The notes: a model not told the origin generated them from the sequence alone. A stretch of 39,338 nt of DNA from Paludibacteraceae bacterium (GCA_016292775.1 JAEDFN010000012.1:1-39338); one strand, 5' to 3'; shown: positions 1 through 8,667, counted from the first letter of the stretch. Made by a program: numbers and translations.

Positions 1-1591
1 CGTTACTTATCATCTTAATTACAATTATGGTATAGGTGCCAATACGTGCGGATCTATCTATTTCCCTATCGGTGCCAAGATGAGCGGCCAGCAATATTTA
101 GTGTACGACTCCGCTTATGTGGATGTGCCTGTGTCAAAGGGTGCTTATAGTTTGATGGGGCTCCCTCTGCAAACTGTTTATTCCGGCGACCTCTTTATCC
201 CTAAAGTCGGGAATAAAAAGAATAATGATTTCGTTTTTAACCCGGAGAAATGCGATAGTCGCCTCGCTAACAAAATTAATATTAAGAGATATAATTCAAC
301 TACAACGTTCTGGTCTTATTCTCATGGTGAGAAAATAGATTCTGTTAGTACGGCTTTGGCGGGATGGGGTAATCCGTCCAATTCCCTTTCCGATAAATTT
401 GTAAATACTGCTTTGGCAGTTATGGCGATAGATACTGCAGTACAAGATTTTATCCAATTGCCGAAGACCGACTCTACCTACTATTTTTACGCAATACGTA
501 AGGCTACCGGAGAGGAGTATCAAGTGCCTGAAAGATACGGTAAAGCCGATATTATTCATGATGCTTCATGCTACAAGCTTCTTTATCAAGGTGATGCTGC
601 TAATCTTGAAACTACAATTACATATACTAATGTTGTTGCCGACAGTTGGTTCCTCGTTACCAATCCGTTTATGGGAAACCTCTCAATGCAAGCCTTTATG
701 GATGCCAATACCGAAGTCATCGATGGCTTCTATTATACTTATGAAGATGGAATGACGACTGCAGTGCCTGTTACTGCTGAAACGGTGGTAGCCCCTTTTG
801 CCGCTTTTTTTATTCATACAAAAACAGCCGCACAATCGGTAAATATCAAGTATAATCCGGAAACTATGGTTGTCAACACCGCTGCTGTAACTCCAATGCC
901 GGCAAACGCAAAGGATAATACGCAGATACATGGTGCGCATACACTAAGAATATTGGCGGAGAAGGGTAGTGCCCGCAGTGTTGCTACGGTGACGGAAGAT
1001 GTTTACGGCAGCAACGATTACGACCCGCAAGAGGATGCCGACCTGCTGATGTTCAACGATAACCTTACCCCGTTTGCCGTTTATACCCGTATCGGTAACA
1101 CCCCGGTGATGGTGAACAGAGTTCGTACTATCGATATGATACCTCTGTCGGTAAGCGTGCTCGATACTGCAATAGGTAATATAGAATTATCTTTCTTCGG
1201 AACAGAGAACTTCACCCGTCCTGTATATCTCTATGATGCCCTCACAGATATCAATACCGAAATTCATTCCGGTATGAAGATAGACTTCGACGGCAGTGAG
1301 CCTGATGCAGTGCGCTATTATCTGAATATCAATCGTAGCGGCATTATCACTGCTCATGAAGAGACGAATAATGATGCCGCAATAACGGTATATGGAAATA
1401 ATAATGTGATATATTGCAAGTCAAATAACGATATCATCAGCGTATCGGTTTACGATATTGCGGGACATCTTATCAATGAGCAACATAATATTTTTAATAA
1501 TTCTTTCCAAATACAACTTCCTTTAGGCGTGTATGTTGTTGAGGTTAGAACAATATATGAAGTTTTAAATAGTAAGTTTTTTTTGAGATAA
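1..1591 (+). CDS. T9SS-secreted surface protein, C-terminal part (5' end outside window)
   Basis: The reading frame is open from base 2, so the gene begins upstream; the ATG at 80 is internal and not a likely start. About 529 residues are visible. Most of this is beta-rich sequence of the kind found in large Bacteroidota surface proteins, including a segment with NPFMGNLSMQAF. The last 75 or so residues look like a type A T9SS sorting domain: a VSVYDIAGHLI strand, then QIQLPLGVYVVEV, ending SKFFLR. Family knowledge says such domains direct cargo across the outer membrane through the Por machinery, followed by cleavage and usually anchoring to lipopolysaccharide. No catalytic motif is visible, so the passenger's function is unknown. 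Six bases separate it from the next gene, suggesting one transcript. Confidence 0.8.
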   Translation, partial: VTYHLNYNYGIGANTCGSIYFPIGAKMSGQQYLVYDSAYVDVPVSKGAYSLMGLPLQTVYSGDLFIPKVGNKKNNDFVFNPEKCDSRLANKINIKRYNSTTTFWSYSHGEKIDSVSTALAGWGNPSNSLSDKFVNTALAVMAIDTAVQDFIQLPKTDSTYYFYAIRKATGEEYQVPERYGKADIIHDASCYKLLYQGDAANLETTITYTNVVADSWFLVTNPFMGNLSMQAFMDANTEVIDGFYYTYEDGMTTAVPVTAETVVAPFAAFFIHTKTAAQSVNIKYNPETMVVNTAAVTPMPANAKDNTQIHGAHTLRILAEKGSARSVATVTEDVYGSNDYDPQEDADLLMFNDNLTPFAVYTRIGNTPVMVNRVRTIDMIPLSVSVLDTAIGNIELSFFGTENFTRPVYLYDALTDINTEIHSGMKIDFDGSEPDAVRYYLNINRSGIITAHEETNNDAAITVYGNNNVIYCKSNNDIISVSVYDIAGHLINEQHNIFNNSFQIQLPLGVYVVEVRTIYEVLNSKFFLR

Positions 1592-1597
1592 GTTTGT

Positions 1598-2338
1598 ATG
1601 AAAAATAATATAATGTTGTTCTTATTAATGTTGTTATTAAGCGGCATTATTTGTTTTTTTCTGTTTTTTGATGTATCTGATACACCGAAAATTGTAGAAC
1701 AGCAGCATATAATTTTCAATGGCAATGCCAAGCAAATTCGAAAAACTGAAGCGGATTTTGACGTGATGAATAGTTTAAACAGATTCATTTCACCCAATTC
1801 ATCGAATAAGCACGCTAGCCGTCAAAAAATAGCTCTACGCAGTAAGCATAGTAATGACAAATATGTTGGCAACCTGTCGTTGCAAAATAGTGGTGGCTTT
1901 GGTTCGGGGTCAGCAACTGCTATCGGTGGGTTCTCTGCTAATGGTAATACAGGCAACTCTCACTATTTTATGGGTGCAATATACTCTTCATCGGGCTCAG
2001 CTTCAATAAATAGTCCTATAGCGTATGCCCCGCAGTATGCCCCGCCCGTAAATAACAGATTATATACGGGATTCAACCGCGCATATACCTCCACCATTAC
2101 CGAGATGGGCGCGCCGATAAGTTCCCTCAGTGCGGCACTCTTCACCGGCGACCATACGCATGTCGACGGTGACGGTGACGGATATTGCGACGGCGACGAC
2201 GGTTATTACCTCGACTACCGCCCGGGAGATGGTACCGGCGAATTCGAAGAGGTGTGGGTGCCTCTCGATGCCGACTGGATACTCGCCGCTATCTCGCTAT
2301 TTTCACTATTGATAACTTATCTCAAATTCCGAAAATAA
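1598..2338 (+). CDS. Hypothetical membrane-anchored protein with Asp-rich segment and C-terminal hydrophobic tail
   Basis: 246 residues, family not recognised. The N-terminus (MKNNIMLFLLMLLLSG, hydrophobic to about residue 24) is a signal peptide or anchor. The middle is low in complexity and rich in Gly, Ser and Asn. Around residues 185-210 is an Asp/Gly-rich stretch (HVDGDGDGYCDGDDGYY) resembling thrombospondin type 3 or dockerin-like calcium loops. The C-terminus is a motif VPLDADW, a hydrophobic helix of about 15 residues, and a basic end KFRK, giving a tripartite tail like those of protein-sorting signals. It follows the T9SS cargo gene by 6 bases and is closed by a strong terminator. 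A surface or envelope role is inferred from this context only. Confidence 0.65.
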   Translation: MKNNIMLFLLMLLLSGIICFFLFFDVSDTPKIVEQQHIIFNGNAKQIRKTEADFDVMNSLNRFISPNSSNKHASRQKIALRSKHSNDKYVGNLSLQNSGGFGSGSATAIGGFSANGNTGNSHYFMGAIYSSSGSASINSPIAYAPQYAPPVNNRLYTGFNRAYTSTITEMGAPISSLSAALFTGDHTHVDGDGDGYCDGDDGYYLDYRPGDGTGEFEEVWVPLDADWILAAISLFSLLITYLKFRK

Positions 2339-2367
2339 TTATTTTAATAGAGTAATTCACATTTGAT

Positions 2368-2405
2368 GGCTTCAACTATGCGTGAGCATCGTTGAAGTCT
2401 TTTTT
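2368..2405 (+). terminator. Rho-independent terminator
   Basis: GGCTTCAAC (2368-2376) pairs with GTTGAAGTC (2391-2399) with one G-T wobble. Inside it ATGC/GCAT closes a GTGA tetraloop. Six T residues follow (2400-2405). It ends the two-gene unit upstream and separates it from the receptor operon. Confidence 0.85.
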
Positions 2406-2447
2406 GTATTGTTTTTGTATTGTAATCGTATTGCAATATCATCCCTA

Positions 2448-2455
2448 TACCTTTG
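2448..2455 (+). promoter_or_regulatory. Promoter -7 box for the TonB-receptor operon
   Basis: TACCTTTG matches the Bacteroidota -7 consensus TAnnTTTG, 25 bases before the receptor's ATG. No TTTG lies at the ideal distance upstream; the nearest TTG-containing sequence is about 25 bases away instead of 19-20. The transcript would have a very short leader. Confidence 0.55.
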
Positions 2456-2480
2456 CACTCGAAAATAATACTTGCTTAAT

Positions 2481-5153
2481 ATGATAAATAAATCAATTTT
2501 TCTATTGTCGTTTTTACTGATGTTTCATTTGGCTTTGACAGCGGAAATAGTGTCGGGTAATATCACCGATGCCGCTACCGGCGAGCCTCTTATCGGAGCT
2601 TCGGTGTATGTAAAAGATTCTCAAAAAGGTGCTATTACCGATATAGACGGTAATTTTCAACTCACGCTTGACAAAGGTTCTTACGTTATAGTTTTTCAAT
2701 ATGTAGGATATAAACCGCTGGAAAAATACATTTCCGTTCCACAAAAAGAGCCTGTGAATATTGCCCTCGAACAAGAGTATACTTCGCTTGACGAGGTGTC
2801 TGTTGTAGTGAAAAAGAATATGGAGACGGAACATAACCTCCTTGCCGAGCGCCGCGCTTCTTATGTAGCTATTGAGAATATCGGCTCTAAAGAATTTGCT
2901 ATTAAAGGTGTAAGTAATGTACAAGATGGTGTTAAAAAACTTTCCGGTATCTCTATCGCCTCTACCGGTGCCGTGGTGGTGCGTGGACTTGGCGACAGAT
3001 ATAATGCTACCGCTCTTAATGGTCTCCCTATTGCTTCCCCAAACCCGGATAATAAATTAATCCCTCTCGACCTTTTCCCCGCTTCTGCCGTGCAGAATAT
3101 TACCGTGCGTAAAGTGTACGACGCTTCCGCTTTTGCCGATTATAGCGGAGCTCATATAAATATATCTACTAAGGATAATGTGGCTAACGACTTCTTCAAT
3201 GTCTCAGCTATGATTGGTGCAAATATCAATACATTCCGAAGCGATTTCTACTCGATGAATAATTTTGCCACCCTTTTTACTACCCCTAAAGAAGACCCCG
3301 TTGCTACTTCTTTGACTCTTATTGAATATGACGAGTATGTTAAGACAAAAAATATTTTCCCCTCTTCTTTCGATGTGAATAAATCTACACCTCTGCCGGA
3401 TTTCAACGTAAATATTGCAGGTGGAAAGAATTTCCGCTTCTCTTCTTGCTCTCTCAGTCTCCTCGCTGCCGCTAATATCAACAACTCCGTAGAGGTATCC
3501 CTCAGTTCTTTCGAGAAAACCCTTGAGGCTACCGGTAATGTGCAAAACGATTTCTCGTACAATAAATTCGAATCGAATTTGCAAACAGCTGCCCTCTTTA
3601 ATGCCGGTCTCTCATTCCGTGATGATGACTATATAGGTTACACCCTTTTCTATGTGCGCGATGCGGAAAATGGCTATCAGTTACGAACCGGTGTCGACTC
3701 CGAAGAGCATGACCTCGTGGGTAGTGTGAATACCATGCATATCTATTCTCTATTAAACAATCAACTTTGTGGAAAACATGTTTTCGGAAAATGGAACTTG
3801 AATTGGGCCGGTAGCTATGGCTTGTCTTCCAGTGAAGAGCCCGATCGTCGCCAGGTAATGTTCGAAAATATCGATGGCAATTTGAAACTCTTTAAATTAA
3901 ATCGCCAAGAGACAATGAGGTATTTTGGTTCTCTTGATGAATCGGAATTGGTAGCTCAAATTTCCGCTACTCATAATTTCTCCGAAAAATATAATATCAA
4001 TTTCGGCGGAGCTTACAAGGATAAAAATCGTGAATATTCAGGTATACGCTTCTACTATAATATTAATGGTATCAACCCCGATATCGAAAATCCATATTCC
4101 ACAAGCGACTACCTGAATCAAGATAATATCGAAAACGGAAATATCGTCGTTGAACGAAAAATGCAACCTAAGGATACTTATCTTGCAGGATCGGAACTCG
4201 CTGCAGGTTTTGTTAACGCTACTCTCAATCCCGCTAATTTCGTGTCTATCTATCTCGGTATCAGATACGAATACTGCCGACAATGGGTCTATTATGCCTC
4301 TGATGGCGGCACGAAATATAGCAAAAACAGAACTATGAATAACCACGATTTCTTCCCTGCCCTTAATGTGAAATTCAATCTCAACGATAATAACTCTATC
4401 CGTTTTGCCGCTTCTCGTACAATCACTCGCCCCCTGTTCGTTGAGATGGCTCCGTTCTTATATCAAGAGTCCTACGGTTCCGCCCAAATTCGTGGTAACG
4501 AAAACCTCCAAAATGGGTATAACTATAATGTCGACCTAAAATACGAATATTTCTTAAATGATAATATGTTTTCCGCTACCGCCTATTTTAAATACCTCGA
4601 TAACCCGATAGAGCGTGTACAAGAACTTCAAGGCGGTGCCACTATGCACAGCTTCCGCAATGCTACTCATGGTATTGCCGCCGGAGTAGAGGTGGAGGGA
4701 AAAGTAAGTATTACCGACTGGTGCCGTATCGCCGCTAATGTATCTTATATGTATACCGATGTCAAACTCCCTTTCGCCGGTGCATATACCAATAAAGAAC
4801 GACAACTGCAAGGCGCTTCTCCTATTCTCGCTAATGCCGACGTCACTTTCTGCCCTCGTATCGCCCAAGATCGCCGAATAAATATCTCTATACTATATAA
4901 CCTTCAAGGCAGTAGAATTCATGCCGTTGGTGTTTCCGGCCTCGGCGATGTTATTCAAATGCCACTCCATACTCTTAACTTAAATATGATTGCTCCTGTC
5001 TCAAACCATTTCGACGTTAGATTAAAACTCGATAACATCCTTAATAGCGCCGATATTTACAAACAACAAATACCTACTATTAACAGCTCTATGATTGTAG
5101 GTAAATTCTATAACGGAATGTCCTTTGAAATAGGATTCAATTATAAATTATAA
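2481..5153 (+). CDS. TonB-dependent outer-membrane receptor
   Basis: 890 residues from the ATG at 2481; an in-frame TTG at 2472 is possible but less likely. A signal peptide ends near residue 21 (LALTA/E). Residues 23-105 form a carboxypeptidase-regulatory-like beta-sandwich (SGNITDAATGEPLIGASVYV, then GNFQL and YVGYKPL). The plug domain is at about 120-235 and carries VVVRGLGDRYNATALNG and SPNPDNKLIPLDLFPASAV. The rest is a beta-barrel ending in NYKL rather than the usual aromatic residue. Such receptors import ligands using TonB-ExbBD energy. No SusD-like partner follows; instead a lipoprotein gene starts 26 bases downstream, a likely partner. The substrate is unknown and nothing here marks it as a polysaccharide locus. 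Confidence 0.9.
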   Translation: MINKSIFLLSFLLMFHLALTAEIVSGNITDAATGEPLIGASVYVKDSQKGAITDIDGNFQLTLDKGSYVIVFQYVGYKPLEKYISVPQKEPVNIALEQEYTSLDEVSVVVKKNMETEHNLLAERRASYVAIENIGSKEFAIKGVSNVQDGVKKLSGISIASTGAVVVRGLGDRYNATALNGLPIASPNPDNKLIPLDLFPASAVQNITVRKVYDASAFADYSGAHINISTKDNVANDFFNVSAMIGANINTFRSDFYSMNNFATLFTTPKEDPVATSLTLIEYDEYVKTKNIFPSSFDVNKSTPLPDFNVNIAGGKNFRFSSCSLSLLAAANINNSVEVSLSSFEKTLEATGNVQNDFSYNKFESNLQTAALFNAGLSFRDDDYIGYTLFYVRDAENGYQLRTGVDSEEHDLVGSVNTMHIYSLLNNQLCGKHVFGKWNLNWAGSYGLSSSEEPDRRQVMFENIDGNLKLFKLNRQETMRYFGSLDESELVAQISATHNFSEKYNINFGGAYKDKNREYSGIRFYYNINGINPDIENPYSTSDYLNQDNIENGNIVVERKMQPKDTYLAGSELAAGFVNATLNPANFVSIYLGIRYEYCRQWVYYASDGGTKYSKNRTMNNHDFFPALNVKFNLNDNNSIRFAASRTITRPLFVEMAPFLYQESYGSAQIRGNENLQNGYNYNVDLKYEYFLNDNMFSATAYFKYLDNPIERVQELQGGATMHSFRNATHGIAAGVEVEGKVSITDWCRIAANVSYMYTDVKLPFAGAYTNKERQLQGASPILANADVTFCPRIAQDRRINISILYNLQGSRIHAVGVSGLGDVIQMPLHTLNLNMIAPVSNHFDVRLKLDNILNSADIYKQQIPTINSSMIVGKFYNGMSFEIGFNYKL

Positions 5154-5179
5154 TATTAATTTTTAAATTTAAAAAAACA

Positions 5180-6334
5180 ATGAAACGTATGATTAAAAAC
5201 TTTTCTGTATGCGCAACGCTTATTATTGTTGCCAGTATCGTATTAACCGGTTGTCCTACTCCTCCTCCTATCAATGAAGGTGGCTTGGAAAATGGATCTA
5301 CTTTATCCGGTACTTTAACACAAGATGTTACTCTTACAAAAGGTAATACCTATTATCTTGATGGCGAATATATCGTGCCTGAAGGAATTACTCTCAATAT
5401 TGAAGAAGGCGTGACCATAATAGCAAAATATGACGATATAGTTGATTATTTATTAGTTAAGCAAGGTGGCAAGATTAATGCTGTAGGTACTGCCGATGCT
5501 CCTATTGTGATGACTTCTGAGAAGAAGGAATCAGGAGCATGGGGCGGTATCCATCTCTGTGGTAAAGCTCGCACTAATGCCGAAGGTGGTACAGGTAGCA
5601 GTGAAATCGGTGGCGCTCCTTATGGCGGTACCGAAGATAACGATAATTCCGGTTGCCTAAGCTACGTCAGAGTGGAATATACAGGTTATGCTTTCGACGA
5701 AGAGCACGAAGCTAATGGTATCACTTTCTATGCCGTTGGTAATGGTACTGTAATCGACCACTGCGAAGCTTATATGGGTGCCGATGATGGTTTCGAATGG
5801 TTCGGAGGTTGCGTGAATGTTTCTTACTTGGTGGCTAAAAATTGCTCTGACGACTCTTTCGACTGGACTGAAGGTTGGACAGGTAATGCTAACTATTTGG
5901 TTGCTTATCAAGAAAATGCAGAAACTCTCGGTTACGACTGCGATTGCCTTATCGAAGCTGATAATAACGAAAACAACTACATCGCTAACCCTACTTCTCA
6001 CCCTATTATCTCTAATGCTACTCTCGTTGGTAATGGCGGCGCTAAACAAGGTATCCGCCTCCGCCGTGGTACTCAAGTAAACCTCGCTACTATCACAGTT
6101 TGTGGTAAGGGAATCCCTGTTTCTGTTGAAAGTACTGAAACAGAACAAGCCCTCGTTGACGGCATCTCTTCTATGAAAAATGTTACTGCTTCTGCAGAAC
6201 TTACAAGCGAGAAAGGTATCTATACCAACGATAATTTTATCAATGATGGTAACAAGGTAGACGCTTCTTTATCTTTGTCTTATGATGATATCCTAAAAAA
6301 TAACAGCTGGATGAGTGGTGCTTGGGTGAAATAA
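5180..6334 (+). CDS. Lipoprotein with predicted right-handed beta-helix fold, paired with the TonB receptor
   Basis: 384 residues. The signal peptide ends in a lipobox VLTGC, with lipid Cys at 25 followed by a Pro-rich stretch (CPTPPP). There is no acidic lipoprotein export signal right after the Cys, so surface exposure is uncertain. The body consists of short beta repeats of parallel beta-helix (pectate-lyase-like) type. Two related motifs stand out: ADDGFEWFGG (201-210) and SDDSFDWTEGW (223-233). The mature part has eight cysteines besides the lipid one (127, 159, 195, 211, 222, 254, 256, 308). I recall proteins with the DDGFEWFGG signature as common but uncharacterised in Bacteroidota. 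Ligand binding for the adjacent receptor is inference. Codon use is strongly biased, like the ribosomal genes. A strong terminator follows. Confidence 0.75.
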   Translation: MKRMIKNFSVCATLIIVASIVLTGCPTPPPINEGGLENGSTLSGTLTQDVTLTKGNTYYLDGEYIVPEGITLNIEEGVTIIAKYDDIVDYLLVKQGGKINAVGTADAPIVMTSEKKESGAWGGIHLCGKARTNAEGGTGSSEIGGAPYGGTEDNDNSGCLSYVRVEYTGYAFDEEHEANGITFYAVGNGTVIDHCEAYMGADDGFEWFGGCVNVSYLVAKNCSDDSFDWTEGWTGNANYLVAYQENAETLGYDCDCLIEADNNENNYIANPTSHPIISNATLVGNGGAKQGIRLRRGTQVNLATITVCGKGIPVSVESTETEQALVDGISSMKNVTASAELTSEKGIYTNDNFINDGNKVDASLSLSYDDILKNNSWMSGAWVK

Positions 6335-6368
6335 TTTTTCCCCAATTTCTTATACATATCGAATATGA

Positions 6369-6397
6369 GCGATACACGAAAGTGTATCGCTTTTTTT
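6369..6397 (+). terminator. Rho-independent terminator of the TonB-receptor operon
   Basis: A perfect 9-bp stem GCGATACAC/GTGTATCGC with a GAAA tetraloop is followed by seven T residues. It lies 34 bases after the beta-helix lipoprotein stop. Confidence 0.92.
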
Positions 6398-6638
6398 ACA
6401 CCTATTCTTTAATCCGAAATGTTAATTATTTTGTTTTACACATAATAATTCGAAAAAAAATAATAATTATTGTCTTTGTTATGGTCGGTAAGAAAAAAAG
6501 TATTATTTTTGCGAGGCAAATGAGTATGTGATAGTTTTGCAAATAATATAATGTCCGGATGTCTCGGTTTATACTAATCGTAGCAAACCTATCGTTTAGT
6601 TTAAATTTATAAAATTTACTAACTTATATATTTAATTT
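6398..6638 (+). promoter_or_regulatory. Intergenic region with a promoter-like -7 box for the Omp28-like gene
   Basis: This very AT-rich stretch contains TATTTTTG at 6504-6511, matching TAnnTTTG. A TTTG lies at 6475-6478, but the 25-base spacing is longer than the usual 19-20. If used, the leader is about 120 bases long. I see no gene here; the short open frame running through the terminator and this region has no coding character. Confidence 0.4.
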
Positions 6639-8324
6639 ATGAATACAAAGAAATTTTTCGGACTCTTTACAGCCCTTGTTGCTGTAGTTCTCCTTTTTAC
6701 GGCTTGTCCTCCAAAGCCACCGGTAGTAGATGGTTCTTCTATCCGTCTTTATGGTAACACAAAAACTACTTCTGCCGAAGGATTGGATGCTATTGGTATC
6801 TCCGATGGTTCTGATTATGATTACAAAGCTGCTTCTCTCCTTTCAGGTGCAGAACTTACTGACAATGGTACAGAAATTATCGGTATCCGCTTCTATGTAA
6901 GAGACGGTGCTAAATCCGGTAAAATTTTTATCGGCCCTGATTACGAGAACCCTGTTGTTGAAAAAGAATATACCTATAAAAAAGGTGGATGGCAATACGT
7001 TTTGTTTGACGAACCTTATGCTGTAACCGGCGAGGACATCTATATTGGTTATTCTATCAAAGGTTCCGGTTATCTCCTTGGTTATGAATCTGCTTCTAGA
7101 AACATGCCGGGCGAAATGCTTTATTTTAACGGTGCTTGGGGTACTTTCAAAAGCGTTGTAAGTGCTAATGGTAAATGGACTATGCAAGCTATTATGCGCG
7201 GTGGTGACTATTCTACAGATATTCAAAACAACCTCGTTGTAGAATGCGTGGAAAACCTCTATACCGCTGCCCTTGAGGGTTGGGATATGCCTCTTACTTT
7301 CGAAGTTCGTAACAGTGGTGCTAAAACTGCTTATAATGTAGCTGTTAAATGTACTTTCGGTAGCCAATCAAAAGATGTTACTATCGACTCCCTTATGAAT
7401 GGTCAATCTTATTTCGTAGAATCTCCATTCACAGTTTCCGGCACCGGTAAAGTTACCGTTTCTATCGATGCTTCTGTTGATGGTGTTACTGACGAAACTC
7501 CTAACGATAATAGTGTAAAATCTTCTTGCACAGTAACAGGTACTGATAATGTAAGAAATCGCGCCCTTATCGAGCAATTTACCGGCCAAGCTTGTGGTTA
7601 TTGCCCTGCTGGTGCTGCTAATCTTAAAGCCGCTATCGAAGCTACCGGTCACCCTGAATATTTCATCTGGGTTGCTCACCACGATGGTTACGTGGCTGAT
7701 GATTTTACACTCGCAGAAAGCTCTACAATTACTAAAGCTCTCGGCGTTAACGGTGCCCCTAATATGAGTGTTAACCGTACTTCAGTTGCCGGTCAAGGCC
7801 TCGTTTGGAGCCCTTATTCAGCTACTGCCGTTAACCTCCTCGGTTGCTATGCTACACCTGCTAAAGCTACTCTCGAGTTTAATCATACTCTCGTAGGCGA
7901 CTCTATCACTGTAAACGTTTCCGGTACTACTGCCGAGTCTGCCGCTAAAGTTACCGTTATCCTTATCCAAAGCGGTATTACTGCTAAACAAGCTAGTGGC
8001 GGTAACGACTATGTTCATAATAACGCCCCTTGTCTCTTCCTTACCCCTGCTAACGGTCAAGATCTTACAATCGGCGAAGGCGGTGCTTTCTCCGCTACTT
8101 TGAATGGCAAAATTCCTGCTACTTTCGGTAAAGGTAATTTCAATACCGTTTATAGCGATATAGAAGTGGTTGTATTCGTTCATGGCGATATCAAATCATC
8201 TGCTAACCGTAATGTGTTTAACGCTGATAAAAAACCTCTCGTTGAAGGTAACGAGGTTTTCAAACCTGCTAATATACTCCCTGTTAAAGAGGGTATCTCT
8301 ACTAGCAATGTTATCGCAGAATAA
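6639..8324 (+). CDS. Omp28-family outer-membrane lipoprotein
   Basis: 561 residues. The signal peptide ends in a lipobox LFTAC with lipid Cys 23, followed by CPPKPP, much like the preceding lipoprotein. Residues 35-190 look like a beta-sandwich. Residues 196-300 look like a CARDB-type adhesion domain (LTFEVRNSGAKTAYNV). From about 308 comes a thioredoxin-like Omp28 domain: ALIEQFTGQACGYCPAG, with a CxxC at Cys319/Cys322, then VAHHDGYVADDF and GAPNMSVNRT, which resembles a cis-Pro region. Omp28 proteins are outer-membrane lipoproteins of Bacteroidota, first known from Porphyromonas; their exact function is unsettled. The gene sits between two strong terminators, so it is probably its own transcript. 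Codon use suggests high expression. Confidence 0.85.
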   Translation: MNTKKFFGLFTALVAVVLLFTACPPKPPVVDGSSIRLYGNTKTTSAEGLDAIGISDGSDYDYKAASLLSGAELTDNGTEIIGIRFYVRDGAKSGKIFIGPDYENPVVEKEYTYKKGGWQYVLFDEPYAVTGEDIYIGYSIKGSGYLLGYESASRNMPGEMLYFNGAWGTFKSVVSANGKWTMQAIMRGGDYSTDIQNNLVVECVENLYTAALEGWDMPLTFEVRNSGAKTAYNVAVKCTFGSQSKDVTIDSLMNGQSYFVESPFTVSGTGKVTVSIDASVDGVTDETPNDNSVKSSCTVTGTDNVRNRALIEQFTGQACGYCPAGAANLKAAIEATGHPEYFIWVAHHDGYVADDFTLAESSTITKALGVNGAPNMSVNRTSVAGQGLVWSPYSATAVNLLGCYATPAKATLEFNHTLVGDSITVNVSGTTAESAAKVTVILIQSGITAKQASGGNDYVHNNAPCLFLTPANGQDLTIGEGGAFSATLNGKIPATFGKGNFNTVYSDIEVVVFVHGDIKSSANRNVFNADKKPLVEGNEVFKPANILPVKEGISTSNVIAE

Positions 8325-8357
8325 TTGATAAATTTTTAAATTATTATATTTTTTCGG

Positions 8358-8389
8358 CGGCTTCCGAGTTATCGGAAGCCGCTTTTTTG
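8358..8389 (+). terminator. Rho-independent terminator after the Omp28-like gene
   Basis: A perfect 11-bp stem GCGGCTTCCGA/TCGGAAGCCGC with a GTTA loop is followed by six T residues. Confidence 0.95.
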
Positions 8390-8663
8390 CATTTTATACC
8401 TATATTTATTTCTTGTATTTATACCGAATATATACTTATATCTGTCTCCGCGCTTTTTAATATTCTATATATGAAATGGTTACTATTTTCTCTAAATTAT
8501 TCTTGCTCTTGTTAAAAACTATTAAAGAACATCTTTTTTTTCTTTTTAATATGATAATTTTTTTGTAAATTGCAGTCGCTTTTAGGAGATGAAGATTTAT
8601 GTTTACAATTTTAATTTTTATCCCCTTTTATAGTAATAAATTAATTCTTAAAATATATTCGAT
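8390..8663 (+). promoter_or_regulatory. Leader region of the EF-G2-like gene
   Basis: This AT-rich region contains no full-length gene. TAAATTG at 8566-8572 is an imperfect -7 box that would start transcription near 8580, giving a leader of about 85 bases. An AGGAG motif lies at 8584-8588 and precedes a short leader reading frame at 8599-8667. In Bacteroides thetaiotaomicron the related paralogue is reported to be controlled by a carbon-starvation transcription factor; I see no recognisable binding site for it here. Confidence 0.35.
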
Positions 8664-8667
8664 ATGA
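8599..8667 (+). CDS. Candidate 22-residue leader peptide overlapping the EF-G2 start
   Basis: ATG at 8599 opens a short hydrophobic frame beginning MFTILIFIPFYS. Its stop TGA (8665-8667) overlaps the EF-G2 start codon in an ATGA arrangement typical of translational coupling. An AGGAG lies 10 bases before its ATG, unusual in a genome where most genes lack Shine-Dalgarno sequences. It is short and lies in AT-rich DNA, so a chance frame is quite possible. A competing ATG at 8589 gives a 14-codon frame that does not reach the start. Confidence 0.3.
   Translation: MFTILIFIPFYSNKLILKIYSI

Noticed and set aside
2472..2480. TTG start adding three codons to the TonB receptor
   Set aside because: The ATG at 2481 gives a cleaner signal peptide and leaves room after the -7 box.
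6322..6531. 69-codon frame after the beta-helix lipoprotein
   Set aside because: It runs through a strong terminator and AT-rich spacer with no coding character.
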